Below are positions 23,519-32,945 of a stretch of DNA of 34,100 bases, in pieces. The notes under the pieces were generated by a model, which worked only from the letters and a program-made list of their open reading frames with translations, was not told where the DNA came from and did no database searches. Positions within the stretch are counted from its first letter, which is position 1; every line of letters begins with the position of its first letter. The DNA is from JBBRGK01 sp036741355 (GTDB lineage Bacteria; Chloroflexota; Dehalococcoidia; CAUJGQ01): positions 1-34,100 of the forward strand of contig DAINSK010000036.1 in NCBI GenBank assembly GCA_036741355.1, given 5' to 3'. The position numbers were made by a program, and so were the translations under genes.

Positions 23519-23959
23519 ATGATTGTAAGACTTGACCATATCGGTGTGGTGGCGAATTCGTGGGAAGAGGCGCAGGAGGTGCTGCTGCACCAGATGGGCT
23601 TCACGCTCAACGAGGTGCGCACAAGGATGCCAGAGGGCAACTACTTCGCTCCGGAGAACGCCAAAATCTATTTCATCGACGTCGGATCTGGCGAGACGCA
23701 GCTCGAGATCCTGCTACCACAGGACAGGGTAAGCGGCATGGGCAAGTTCCTCGCCAAGCGCGGCCCTGGCCTGCACCACCTTGGCTACGCCGTCGACGAC
23801 GTCGAAGCCGAATCGCGGCGCCTGACCGAGGCGGGCCTGCAGCAGATTCCGATCGACGGGTTGAGGTCCGCGTCGTTCTTCTATCCGCGCAGCGCGATGG
23901 GCATCCTCACCGAGCTGGTGCCGGTCCGCACGTTGACCCGGGTCCACAGTTCGGTTTAG
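23519..23959 (+). CDS. methylmalonyl-CoA epimerase-like VOC protein
   Basis: A 146-residue single VOC-domain protein of epimerase size. LDHIGVV gives the first His ligand, GPGLHHLGYAVDDVEAE the second (GLHH is the epimerase signature) and GILTELVP the Glu. It follows the fold throughout (FTLNEVRTRMPEGN, QLEILLPQ). Methylmalonyl-CoA epimerase interconverts the 2R and 2S forms during propionate or branched-chain breakdown; a related acyl-CoA epimerase or lyase role is equally possible. The ATG at 23519 has AAAGGCGG about nine bases upstream. It precedes a serine hydrolase on the same strand by 54 bases. Confidence 0.85.
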   Translation: MIVRLDHIGVVANSWEEAQEVLLHQMGFTLNEVRTRMPEGNYFAPENAKIYFIDVGSGETQLEILLPQDRVSGMGKFLAKRGPGLHHLGYAVDDVEAESRRLTEAGLQQIPIDGLRSASFFYPRSAMGILTELVPVRTLTRVHSSV

Positions 23960-24013
23960 GCGGAAATCGCTCCTTCCGAACACTTTCGCGTTGAAGCATA
24001 AGGAAGAACAGCC

Positions 24014-25249
24014 ATGGCGATCTGGCGACAAGCGCCCGAGGTCGAGCCTGCCCAGGCGGGCATGGATGGCGGCATCGTCGAGGAGATGGCGGACCGTTTC
24101 TCCGAGGCAACCGATCGAGGCGAGCTGTTCTCCGGCGCCCAGATGGCCGTTTACCGCAACGGCCGCCTGGTTCTCGACATCGGAGGTGGTACCGCTCGAG
24201 AACGAACCGGCGTACCCGTGACTCCTGACACGATGTTCGTGATCTTCAGCTCGACGAAAGGCATGGCGGCGCTGGCGATGTGGATGCTGCACGAGCGCGG
24301 CGCCTTTGAATTCGACGACCCGGTCGTGAAATACTGGCCTTCGTTTGCCTCGCACGTGCCCGAGAAGGCCCACGTCACGATTCGCCACATCATGGGTCAC
24401 CGCGGCGGATTTCCTAACGGGCCGGAATGGTTCACGGCGCGGTGGTGGGGTAACCGCGAGGCGCTCGTCCGCGCCATGGAAGAGGTGCCGCTGGTCTGGA
24501 AGCCGGGCGAGTTCAATGGCTATCACGCGCTGAACTTTGGCTGGATGGTGAACGAGCTCTGCATCCGGACGGATGCGCGAGGACGCGACATCGGCCATTT
24601 TCTGAGGGACGAGGCCTTCGGGCCGCTCGGCATCGAAGACGCGTACGTTGGCTTGCCCGATGACGCGGCGCTTGAGGAACGTGTCGCCTGGGTAGAGGAG
24701 CCGGAGCAGCCAATGACCGTCGCGCAGGCGACCGGTGTGTCGACAAGCAGCGCCTCGCTTGCGGCAGACCGCGTCTTCCGTTCGCCGCAAATTGATGACC
24801 GGCATCGCGAGACACCAGAGTTGAGCATTCCCTGGAACCGCCCGTCGGTGCATCGCGCCGTGACTCCCGCGGGAGGCGGGATCAGTACGGCCCGCGATCT
24901 GGCGAAGATGTACGCGGCACTTGCGCTCGGCGGAGAGATGGACGGCGTCCGGGTCGTTCAACAGGGGAGCCTTGAGCAGGCAATCGTGCCGACCACTTCT
25001 CCGGGAGAGATCGACAAGACGCTCGGTATGCCAATGCGATGGGGCACCGGTTGGCATGTCGGCAGCGCAGCGGAAGGCGCGTCGATGCGGACGTTCGGAC
25101 ACGGCGGCAGAGGCGGGCAGATAGGTTGGGCCGACCTCGATCGCCGCCTCGCCTTCGGGTTCACCACGACCGGTCAACTCAAGGCAGCGGAGTACCAGCA
25201 ATGGCTGCTGGGGCTCCAGAGCCTCGCATTCCGCGCCTGCGGCGTGTGA
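24014..25249 (+). CDS. serine hydrolase, class C beta-lactamase / family VIII esterase type
   Basis: A 411-residue cytoplasmic-looking serine hydrolase (no signal peptide). The nucleophile motif S-x-x-K is SSTK at residues 79-82; the Tyr motif is in NGYHALNFGW (Y-H-A, as in family VIII carboxylesterases); the KTG-like third motif is FGHGGRGG. This set is of EstB-type esterases rather than true penicillinases. It probably hydrolyses small esters. It follows the VOC gene and converges with the long BNR-protein gene, whose end is 7 bases away. Confidence 0.9.
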   Translation: MAIWRQAPEVEPAQAGMDGGIVEEMADRFSEATDRGELFSGAQMAVYRNGRLVLDIGGGTARERTGVPVTPDTMFVIFSSTKGMAALAMWMLHERGAFEFDDPVVKYWPSFASHVPEKAHVTIRHIMGHRGGFPNGPEWFTARWWGNREALVRAMEEVPLVWKPGEFNGYHALNFGWMVNELCIRTDARGRDIGHFLRDEAFGPLGIEDAYVGLPDDAALEERVAWVEEPEQPMTVAQATGVSTSSASLAADRVFRSPQIDDRHRETPELSIPWNRPSVHRAVTPAGGGISTARDLAKMYAALALGGEMDGVRVVQQGSLEQAIVPTTSPGEIDKTLGMPMRWGTGWHVGSAAEGASMRTFGHGGRGGQIGWADLDRRLAFGFTTTGQLKAAEYQQWLLGLQSLAFRACGV

Positions 25250-25256
25250 GCCGGCC

Positions 25257-28200
25257 TCAGCCCGGTACCACTTCCGGCACTTTTGCCTGCTGCAGCAGCC
25301 TGGTGAAGGCGGCCACGTCGGTCTTGATGGCGCCGTCCAGGTCCTTGATCTGGGCATCGATCCGTCCGGATAGCGCGTCGAAGACCTCGTAGGACTGGCG
25401 CGTAGGCGCACCGTCGGCGCTGGCGATCACGGCAGAGAGGTGAGCCAGCTTTGCATTCAGCCGCCCCGGGTAGTTGAGGCGGTCCGATTCGCCGCTCGCG
25501 CGGGTCTGGGCCAGTTCCTCTTCGATCGCACTCAATCGGTTATTTAGCTGCTTCGCGGCATCCTGCAATGCGGTTGCCTTTGGCCTGCCTTTAGCGCGAT
25601 CGAGCCACTCGTCTATCTGCCGGCGGACACTGCGGATTCGGAGCACCGCATCATGCGTTTCGGTCAGCTTGTCTCGCACCTGCAGCAGCAGTTCGGTCTG
25701 CCCGTCCAGATCCTCCCGCGTAGCTGTGACGCGCGGATCTTTGCGGATTTCGAACGGACCCGTGTACGTCTGCCCGCCCACACTCAGCCGAACCTGGTAG
25801 TTGCCCGGGGCAACCAGCGGTCCCGCGAGGCTGCGTTCGGTCGGGATGTCGCCCGGCAGCTTCTTCGCGTCGGGATAGCGCATATTCCAGACAAACCGGT
25901 TGATTCCCGGCTCCTTCGAAACCTTGCGGTCTTCAGCCGGGATGAGGGCGGTTATCTCTTCCGGCTCTTCCTCATCGGCCGCGGGCGAAGGCTCAACAGG
26001 TTGCGTTTCAGTCTCAAGCTTTGTGCTTGTAAAGGCGCGGATCAGGGCGCCTTTCGCGTCCATGAACTCGAGCCTCACCGTGCTGCACGGCCGCTCTTTG
26101 AGGAAGTAGGAGACGATCACGCCTTCGGGCGGATTCTTGCCGGCATCCAGCAGCACACGGTCCGCTTCGCCGTCCGCGCGCCTTTGCTCGACATAACTGA
26201 TACCGCCGAGTCCGCTGCTGTAATTGACCCCGGGCAAGATTTTGGCGGCGCCGCCCCCGCGCACGCGAACGGTCGTGCGCGGCTCGAACAGGTGTGCGGG
26301 CTTCTGTTGGATTTCGGGCGTCAGTTCACGCAGGGGCGATAGGTCGTCCAGGATCCAGAACGAACGCCCATGGGTCGCGGCGATGAGGTCTGATCCCTTC
26401 ACCTGCAGGTCGTAGACCGGTGCCACCGGAAGGTTCAACTGGAACGGCTCCCACGTCTCGCCTTCGTCGAAGGAGACGTAGAGCCCGGTCTCCGTACCGG
26501 CGTATAGCAGGCCGCGGCGGGCCGGGTCCCCGCGGATTACGCGCGTGAAGTCGGTGTCGGGAATGCCGTTCGTAATTGTCTGCCACGTCAGTCCGTAATC
26601 GCTGGTCTTGTAAAGATAGGGGTGGGTGTCGTCGAGCTTGTAGCGGGTGGCGGCGAGGTACGCCGTGGCCGGGTCGTGCGGCGACGCCTCTATGTTGTTG
26701 ACGGTCCCCCACTCGGGGAAACCTTGCGGCGTCACGTCGTGCCAGCTTTTGCCGCCGTCGCGCGAGAGGTGGACGAGGCCGTCGTCGGAGCCCGCCCAGA
26801 AGACGCCGCGTTCGTGTGGTGATTCGGTGAAGGCGAAGATCGTGCAGTAATGCTCCGCCCCGGTCGTGTCTTTTGTGATCGGCCCGCCCGACGCTTCCTG
26901 CTTCGTCTTGTCGTCGCGGGTGAGGTCCGGACTGATGACCTCCCAGCTCATCCCTTCATCCGTAGAGCGAAATACGCGATTGCCGCAGGCATAGAGCACG
27001 TCCGGGTCGTGCGGCGAGATCAGGATCGGATAGGTCCATTGGAACCGGTACTTGAGGTCTTTGGGCGCCCAGCCTCCGTAAAACTCAGGCCAGGCGGTGA
27101 TGATGCGTGTTTGTCCGGTCTCGTGGTCGTAGCGCAGCATCGCGCCGCCGCCTCCGGGCGAGCTACCGATCGCGCCGGAATAGACGATGTTGGGATTATC
27201 CGGCCGCACCTGGATGTGCCCGCTCTCGGCGTGGCCGGTGACGACGCAATCGCTGATCGGGATGCCGCCCTTACTGGTCTGGCTGGGCACGCTGATTGCG
27301 GAGTTGTCCTGCTGGGTGCCGTAGACGCGGTAAGGGAAGCGGGTGTCGGTATCGAGGTGGTAAAACTGGGCGGTAGGCTGGTTGTAGATCGTAGACCAGG
27401 TGCCGCCGCCGTTGAACGACACGCAGGCGCCGCCGTCGTTACCCTCGATCATCCTCTGCGGGTTGGCCGGATCGATCCACAGGTCGTGATTGTCCCCGTG
27501 CGGCGTCGGCACCTCGGCAAACGTCTCGCCGCCGTCAACCGATTTGAAGCAGCGGCCGGCGAGCGCCCAGACGGTGTTCGGGTCCTGCGGGTCGGCAAAG
27601 ACGTGCATGTAGTACCAACGCCGGCCCTGGATCTCGCGGTCGTTGCTGACCTTCTGCCAGGTTCCGCCGCCGTCGTCGGAGCGGAAAAGGCCGCCGTTTT
27701 CGGCCTCGACCAGAGCCCAGACGCGGTCGCGCTTCGCGGGCGAGACCGCGACGCCGATGCGCCCCTTGACACCTTTCGGCAGCCCCGGCCGGTCGCTGAT
27801 ATCGGTCCAGGAATCGCCGCCGTCGGTGGTGACGTACAGGCTGCTGCCCGGACCGCCGCTGGTCAGGCTCCACGGCGTGCGGCGCGCCTCCCAGATGGCA
27901 GCAAAGATGATGCGCGGGTTGTTGGGGTCCATTGAAAGGTCGATGGCGCCCGCGTCTTCAGACCGAAACAGTATCTGCTCCCAGGTACGGCCGCCGTCGA
28001 GCGATCGGTAGACGCCGCGTTCGCTGTTCGGACCAAAGGCGTGGCCCAGCGCCGCAACGTAAACGACGTCCGGGTTCTGCGGATGGATACGAATGCGCGC
28101 GATGTGGCGTGTGTCCTTCAGCCCCAGGTGCTTCCATGTCTTGCCCCCGTCCGTCGATCGGTAGACCCCGTCGCCGTGCGAGACGTCGCCCCTGATGCAA

Positions 28201-28466
28201 CACTCGCCCATCCCGACGTAGATCACGTTGGCATCCGACGGTGCAACGGCGATCGCGCCGACAGCGGCGGTGCTGAAAAATCCGTCGGAGACGTTACGCC
28301 AGTACGTGCCGCCGTCGGTGGTCTTCCAAACACCGCCTGCCGCCGCCCCGAAGTAGAACGTCATCGGCTCGACCGGGTCTCCGGCAACCGCGACCACGCG
28401 CCCGCCGCGATGAGGACCGATATTGCGCCATTCAATGCCGTGTAACTGGTCGGTATTCACTCGCAT
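25257..28466 (-). CDS. 1069-aa BNR/Asp-box repeat beta-propeller protein
   Basis: A long protein of sortilin/VPS10-like propeller repeats. At least ten Asp-box motifs are visible (STDGGKTW, SLDGGRTW, TTDGGDSW, SDDGGGTW, SVDGGETF, SFNGGGTW, STDEGMSW, SRDGGKSW, SFDEGETW). This repeat region covers about residues 10-700; later comes an Ig-like segment (EPGINRFVWNMRYPDAKKLP; GNYQVRLSVGGQTYTGPFEI) and a helical C-terminus. Homologues are often called glycosyl hydrolase, but no sialidase active site is visible. Most homologues that I know have a signal peptide; this one does not, and a stop codon lies just above the start, so it would stay in the cytoplasm unless exported otherwise. Start: ATG at 28466 with GGAGAAG above. 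Confidence 0.85.
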   Translation of the reverse strand: MRVNTDQLHGIEWRNIGPHRGGRVVAVAGDPVEPMTFYFGAAAGGVWKTTDGGTYWRNVSDGFFSTAAVGAIAVAPSDANVIYVGMGECCIRGDVSHGDGVYRSTDGGKTWKHLGLKDTRHIARIRIHPQNPDVVYVAALGHAFGPNSERGVYRSLDGGRTWEQILFRSEDAGAIDLSMDPNNPRIIFAAIWEARRTPWSLTSGGPGSSLYVTTDGGDSWTDISDRPGLPKGVKGRIGVAVSPAKRDRVWALVEAENGGLFRSDDGGGTWQKVSNDREIQGRRWYYMHVFADPQDPNTVWALAGRCFKSVDGGETFAEVPTPHGDNHDLWIDPANPQRMIEGNDGGACVSFNGGGTWSTIYNQPTAQFYHLDTDTRFPYRVYGTQQDNSAISVPSQTSKGGIPISDCVVTGHAESGHIQVRPDNPNIVYSGAIGSSPGGGGAMLRYDHETGQTRIITAWPEFYGGWAPKDLKYRFQWTYPILISPHDPDVLYACGNRVFRSTDEGMSWEVISPDLTRDDKTKQEASGGPITKDTTGAEHYCTIFAFTESPHERGVFWAGSDDGLVHLSRDGGKSWHDVTPQGFPEWGTVNNIEASPHDPATAYLAATRYKLDDTHPYLYKTSDYGLTWQTITNGIPDTDFTRVIRGDPARRGLLYAGTETGLYVSFDEGETWEPFQLNLPVAPVYDLQVKGSDLIAATHGRSFWILDDLSPLRELTPEIQQKPAHLFEPRTTVRVRGGGAAKILPGVNYSSGLGGISYVEQRRADGEADRVLLDAGKNPPEGVIVSYFLKERPCSTVRLEFMDAKGALIRAFTSTKLETETQPVEPSPAADEEEPEEITALIPAEDRKVSKEPGINRFVWNMRYPDAKKLPGDIPTERSLAGPLVAPGNYQVRLSVGGQTYTGPFEIRKDPRVTATREDLDGQTELLLQVRDKLTETHDAVLRIRSVRRQIDEWLDRAKGRPKATALQDAAKQLNNRLSAIEEELAQTRASGESDRLNYPGRLNAKLAHLSAVIASADGAPTRQSYEVFDALSGRIDAQIKDLDGAIKTDVAAFTRLLQQAKVPEVVPG

Positions 28467-28680
28467 CGCACTCTTCTCCAGATCGAGATTTCAGCGTCGG
28501 CATCAATAATGCGGGCAGGCCGGGAACTCGATCAATCTGAGCGTATGAGGCCAGATGTGAGCGTGGTCAGACCGGATTGGACAAAGAGGATTTCAAATTG
28601 TCCCCGTCCTCGACCGTTAGGACGCTACTCCTAATAATGACAGCGCGGCCCGCAATGAGAAGGCGCCGCTTGGCCGAACG

Positions 28681-29451
28681 ATGCTTGCCGCAATCCTCTC
28701 CATCGTTCCGTTCTTCTCCACGCTGCTGGGCGGCGCGGCCGTTCTGCGCCTGCGTCACCGCTTGCACCCGATCATGGGTTTCGCGGCCGGAGTAGTCGTA
28801 GCGACGGCGCTCGCCGACCTCCTGCCCGAGGCAAACGATCAAGTGGGCGCGGGCGGGACGCTGTTCGTCGGGGCGGCGGCCGCCGCGGGCTACCTGGCGT
28901 TTTCCGCGCTGGAAGCGTTGTTACATCGCCAGAGCTGGGAGCATCAACACCCGCCGCTCGAAGATCCGCACGGTCCGCATGAGCATGAGGACACCGTCCA
29001 CGACATCGGGAGCTGGCTGGGAATACTGCCACCGCTCGGACTGATCTTACACAGCGTCATGGACGGGCTTGCAATCGGTCTCGGGTTTCAAGCGGGCAAC
29101 ACCGTCGGCGTGACCATCGCATTGGCGGTCATTGCCCACGACTTCGCCGACGGCATGAACGTCGTGACGCTGGCCTTTTCCAGCGGCAAGAGCAAGTCGA
29201 CGGCGATGGTCGTCCTGGGGCTTGACGCGCTCGCGCCGGTCCTCGGCGCCGCAATCGGTTCGATCGCGCCGCTCTCGCACAAGGGATTGGGGACGTTATT
29301 GGCGTTCTTTGCCGGAGTATTCGTCGCGATCGGCGCCGGGCACTTGCTGCCAGAAGCGCAACATCAGCAGCCGGGAAAGGCTCCCGCGGTCGTCGGCATG
29401 GCGGCCCTCGGCGTCGCATTCGCGGTTGCGGTTCGCGCCCTTGCGCCGTGA
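28681..29451 (+). CDS. ZIP-family metal cation transporter
   Basis: A 256-residue membrane protein with about eight hydrophobic segments. The two signature helices carry the metal-binding HSVMDGLAIGLGF (TM4) and HDFADGMNVVT (TM5), as in ZIP/ZupT/GufA proteins. The loop between helices 3 and 4 is His-rich (WEHQHPPLEDPHGPHEHED), a usual metal-sensing loop. It probably takes up zinc or other divalent metals. The start at 28681 has no strong ribosome site, but the first helix begins right after it. It is not in an operon; a repeat element follows. Confidence 0.9.
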   Translation: MLAAILSIVPFFSTLLGGAAVLRLRHRLHPIMGFAAGVVVATALADLLPEANDQVGAGGTLFVGAAAAAGYLAFSALEALLHRQSWEHQHPPLEDPHGPHEHEDTVHDIGSWLGILPPLGLILHSVMDGLAIGLGFQAGNTVGVTIALAVIAHDFADGMNVVTLAFSSGKSKSTAMVVLGLDALAPVLGAAIGSIAPLSHKGLGTLLAFFAGVFVAIGAGHLLPEAQHQQPGKAPAVVGMAALGVAFAVAVRALAP

Positions 29452-29491
29452 ACTCCCATGCGTGCGCGTCAACGTGTTGCAGAGCACGACC

Positions 29492-29606
29492 ACCGCCCGG
29501 CGACTAAAGTCGCGGGCTGCGCAGACGAAGTCCGCCGGCGCGGACTGGCCCAACCGGCGGCGGCCGGTTTCGTTAGGTAAGCCCGCGGTTTCAACCGCCG
29601 GGCGGT
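29492..29606. repeat. hairpin-rich palindromic repeat element (REP/MITE-like)
   Basis: A 115-base element bounded by 11-base perfect inverted ends: ACCGCCCGGCG at 29492-29502 and its complement at 29596-29606. The next bases of each end also match in part (CGCGGGCT on both sides). Inside are further stems: CGACT/AGTCG (loop AA), AGTCCGC/GCGGACT (29529-29546, loop CGGC), AACCGG/CCGGTT (29552-29569) and GCGGTT/AACCGC (loop TC). The layout would fold into a cloverleaf-like structure. I recall similar 'TAAA-GTCGCGGGCT ... GTCCGCC' words as dispersed repeats in other genomes; no second copy is seen in this window. Confidence 0.7.
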
Positions 29607-29688
29607 CGGGTGCTCGACCGATCAAGCACGCAGGCTTAAGTACGGCGCGTATTATGGCACTATTGGAATCCACCCTGGAGGTGTCTTT

Positions 29689-30519
29689 ATGGTTACTCAG
29701 CTCCCCCACTCAGAGCCCCTTGTCGGGCAGGTCCTGAAGCCTCGCGACTTCGGCATCACGCGGCCCCTGGTCGAGGACTACCTGACCGGGCTCGGTATCG
29801 AGCCACGGTCAGAGTTGCCGCTCATGCTTGCCAATGCCGTCGACACCGGAGGCAGACTGCTGTTCTCGCAGCAACGCGGCCACCTGTGGCTACGCCAGGA
29901 GTGGGAGTTCTACACACCGCTCGAAGAGGCCGTGACGTACGTTGCCGAAGGGCGGGTCCTCGATATCTATTCACGCAAGGAGCGAACGATCCTCTTAACC
30001 GAAACCGTGTTGCGGACGCCCGGTCGCGGGCGGATCGTCTCGGTGCAGCGCCATCACCAGAGTTTCCTGCTGTCTGAAACCGGCGAAGTTAGGCTGCGTG
30101 ACCCGAAAGTGAAAGAGGGAGCCCGGACCTTTGAGAAGCCCGCCGGTCGCCACCTTGGATCGATCGAAGCGACGATTACGCTCGGAATGTGCGGTAAATT
30201 CTTTCACGGTGCGAGCAGCTATCATTCCGACGCGGAGCGTTCGAGTGAGCTTGGCTTCCGAGACGTTGTCGTCGGCGGTCGTATGACCATGGGCTACATC
30301 GGCGAGGTGCTCGAACGCGCGCTGGGGGATCGCTGGACTCAGACGGGCCGTTTGGTGGTGAAGTTTACCAACGTCCTCTGGCCGGATGAACCGATCCGTA
30401 CGCAGGCGGTCGTCACCGGACTCTCCTTTGACACGGCTGACCGGGAAGGCGTATTTGGCTGGGTAGAGAAGCAGGATGGGACGATCGTCCTGGTGGCCGA
30501 AGGCAGCGTCGCGCGCTGA
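29689..30519 (+). CDS. MaoC-like double hot-dog protein
   Basis: A 276-residue protein with two hot-dog-like halves. The second half has the hydratase-type SSYHSDAERSSELGFRDVVV with GGRMTMGYIGEVLE after it, similar to MaoC hydratases, and a final strand region (LVVKFTNVLWPDEPIRTQAVV). The first half (PRDFGITRPLVEDYLTGLG; WEFYTPLEEAVTYVAEGRV) lacks an evident active site. ATG at 29689 has GGAGG seven bases upstream. It converges with the CoxL gene. It could be an enoyl-CoA hydratase 2 or an acyl-CoA dehydratase-like protein; substrate unknown. Confidence 0.75.
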   Translation: MVTQLPHSEPLVGQVLKPRDFGITRPLVEDYLTGLGIEPRSELPLMLANAVDTGGRLLFSQQRGHLWLRQEWEFYTPLEEAVTYVAEGRVLDIYSRKERTILLTETVLRTPGRGRIVSVQRHHQSFLLSETGEVRLRDPKVKEGARTFEKPAGRHLGSIEATITLGMCGKFFHGASSYHSDAERSSELGFRDVVVGGRMTMGYIGEVLERALGDRWTQTGRLVVKFTNVLWPDEPIRTQAVVTGLSFDTADREGVFGWVEKQDGTIVLVAEGSVAR

Positions 30520-30543
30520 TTCTGCGCCAGTCCAGCCATCGAC

Positions 30544-32892
30544 CTAACGCGGACCGGCCTCCCGAATTGCCGTCCAGACTTTTTGCGGCGTCAGCGGCGG
30601 GTCGAGGTGTTTCACACCGAGGGGCGCCAGGGCGTCCATTACCGCGTTGACGATCGCGGGGACGCTGCCGATCGTGCCGGCTTCGCCGACGCCTTTCATG
30701 CCGAGCGGAGTGAGTGGCGACGGTGTTACGGTATGACCGATGTTCATGCGCGGAAAGTGTTCGGCCTTTGGCAGCGCGTAATCCATGAACGTGCCCGAAA
30801 TGAGCTGTCCGTCGTCGTCGTAGACGACCTCCTCCATCAGTGCCTGACCAACACCCTGTGCAACACCACCCTGCACTTGCCCGGCGACGATTAACGGGTT
30901 GATCACCGGGCCGCAGTCGTCCACGCCGTCGAAGCGCAGCATCATCACGCGGCCTGTCTCGCGGTCTATTTCGACCATGCAGAGGTAGGCGCCGAACGGA
31001 AACGTCATGCCGCGCGAACCATAAAATTTTTGCGCCTCCAGCCCCGGGTCGTCGCCCTCGAGCGGCGAGCTGTACGCGTGGGCGGCCACGCGGGCAAAGG
31101 CGACGCCGCGATCGGGGGCGTCGACCGGCTCGACGCGGCCGTCACGAAAGCGCAGATCTTCCTCGTTTGCCTCCATCATGCCCGCGGCTATGCGCCGCAT
31201 CTTGGCTTCGATCTCGCGTAGGGCGATGTAGATTGCGGAGCCGCCCATGACCACGCTGCGGCTGCCAAATGTGCCGACCCCTTGCGGCACGATCGCGGTG
31301 TCGTGTTCGTGCAGGGTCACCTGGTTGGGGTCGATGCCCAATACCTCAGCCGCCAGTTGGGAGAAGACGGTCTCGTGACCCTGGCCGTGCGCCGACACTC
31401 CGGTAATCAACTCGACCGCGCCGCTCCGGTCCACGCGCACCGCGCCGTACTCCCAGGCAGCATCGCCGCCGCCGCTGTGCGCCGCCGGCGGGCCGCAGCT
31501 CTCGACGTAGGTGGAGAGGCCGATGCCGACCAATCTTCCCTCGGCTCGGGCCGCTTCTCGTTGCCGGCTCAATTCTTGGAAGTCCACCTGAACGAGCAGA
31601 GCATCCAGAGCTTTGGCATAGTCGCCGCTGTCGTAGGTGATTCCGGTCGGCGTACGGTACGGAAAGGCGTCGGGCGGGATGAAGTTCTTCTTACGAAGCT
31701 CGATGGGGTCCATCTCCAGTTCGCGGGCGAGGAGGTCTATCGCCCGCTCGGCGAAATAGACTGCCTCGGGCCGCCCGGCGCCGCGATAGGCGCCGGTTGG
31801 CGTTTTGTTGGTCAGCGCTTCGGTCAGCCAGGCGCGGATCGCCGGGATGCGGTAGACGTTGCTGCATAGCCGCATGGTGTTGCCGAGCAGGCCGGCCGTG
31901 CTCATGTCGCAGGTGTGCCCGAGGTCGGCGATAACGCGCAGCTTGAGTCCCAGCAGCGTGCCGTCTCGTTTTGCCGCAAGCTCGACGTAGCCTACCTGGC
32001 CGCGGCCGTGGCTCGTGCCGGTAAACGACTCGAGGCGTGACTCGATCCACTTCACCGGCCGTCCCAGCCGCATCGCCATGAAGCATGCGAGTGCCTCCTC
32101 ATGGTAGACGTTGCCTTTGGCGCCGAAGCCGCCGCCCATCTCAGGCGCGATCACGCGGATCTGTCCTTCGGGCAGACCGGTCATGCGCGATAACGTGAGG
32201 CGCACGCGATGGGGAGCCTGCGACGTGCTCCAAACCGTCAGCTTGCGGTCCCACTTCTCGTAGGCGGCGACCACCCCGCGCGTCTCGATCGCGGACGGCG
32301 CCAGGCGGGCGCAGGTCATGCGCTGCTTGATCACGACGTCGGCCTGGGCAAAGGCCGCATCGATATAGCCCTCGCCGAACTCGGCGTCGCGGACGACGGC
32401 GTTGCCGGGAAAGTCATCCCATAGCTGCGGAGCGCCGGGCTCGAGGGCGGCTTCCGGATCGGTCACCGCCGGCAACGCCTCGTAGTCGACATATACGGCG
32501 TCGGCCGCGTCGGCAACCAGGTAACGATCTTCGGCGAGCACGGCGGCGACGGCTTCGCCCACTTTCCGCACCTTCTCGCGGGCAAGCAGGAAGCGCGGCG
32601 GTTGTCGGTAGCCGCCGTTGGGTGGAAACGCAGGCGCGAACTGTTCCGCCTCTTCGCCGGTGACGACGGCGACGACGCCGGGCATCGCGAGCGCAGTGGA
32701 AGCATCGACGCCGAGGATGCGGGCGTGGGCGTGGGGCGAGCGCACGAACGCCATGTGCAACATGCCCGGCAGGTGAATATCGTCGATGAAATCGGCGCTG
32801 CCGGTGATCAGTTTCGGGTCCTCTCGCCGCTTGATCGGCGTACCGTACCAGCGCGCGTGCAGAAATGGTCCCGGCTGATGATCGTCGCTCAC
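30544..32892 (-). CDS. xanthine dehydrogenase / form II CoxL family molybdopterin subunit
   Basis: A 782-residue large subunit of the molybdenum hydroxylase family. YGTPIKRREDPKLITGSADF starts the first domain; EMGGGFGAKG, the active-site loop AYRGAGRPEA and GMKGVGEAGTIGS, with the catalytic Glu, follow. AYRGAGR marks form II, not the AYxCSFR loop of true CO dehydrogenases, so CO is not the likely substrate; an aldehyde, purine or heterocycle is. The FAD (CoxM) and 2Fe-2S (CoxS) subunits that such enzymes need are not adjacent. GTG start at 32892 with GAGAGG above it. Upstream lies decayed sequence, so an operon partner could have been lost. Confidence 0.9.
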   Translation of the reverse strand: MSDDHQPGPFLHARWYGTPIKRREDPKLITGSADFIDDIHLPGMLHMAFVRSPHAHARILGVDASTALAMPGVVAVVTGEEAEQFAPAFPPNGGYRQPPRFLLAREKVRKVGEAVAAVLAEDRYLVADAADAVYVDYEALPAVTDPEAALEPGAPQLWDDFPGNAVVRDAEFGEGYIDAAFAQADVVIKQRMTCARLAPSAIETRGVVAAYEKWDRKLTVWSTSQAPHRVRLTLSRMTGLPEGQIRVIAPEMGGGFGAKGNVYHEEALACFMAMRLGRPVKWIESRLESFTGTSHGRGQVGYVELAAKRDGTLLGLKLRVIADLGHTCDMSTAGLLGNTMRLCSNVYRIPAIRAWLTEALTNKTPTGAYRGAGRPEAVYFAERAIDLLARELEMDPIELRKKNFIPPDAFPYRTPTGITYDSGDYAKALDALLVQVDFQELSRQREAARAEGRLVGIGLSTYVESCGPPAAHSGGGDAAWEYGAVRVDRSGAVELITGVSAHGQGHETVFSQLAAEVLGIDPNQVTLHEHDTAIVPQGVGTFGSRSVVMGGSAIYIALREIEAKMRRIAAGMMEANEEDLRFRDGRVEPVDAPDRGVAFARVAAHAYSSPLEGDDPGLEAQKFYGSRGMTFPFGAYLCMVEIDRETGRVMMLRFDGVDDCGPVINPLIVAGQVQGGVAQGVGQALMEEVVYDDDGQLISGTFMDYALPKAEHFPRMNIGHTVTPSPLTPLGMKGVGEAGTIGSVPAIVNAVMDALAPLGVKHLDPPLTPQKVWTAIREAGPR

Positions 32893-32945
32893 GAAAATGC
32901 CCTCTCGTGCTGGATGGATTCAGGGTTCTTATACGGGTAAGGATA

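Noticed and set aside
23714..25411. 565-residue minus-strand frame opposite the VOC and serine hydrolase genes
   Set aside because: Both plus-strand genes have complete active-site motifs; the antisense frame has none.
26850..27935. 361-residue plus-strand frame opposite the BNR gene
   Set aside because: The minus strand shows a regular series of Asp boxes; the plus frame is a composition artefact.
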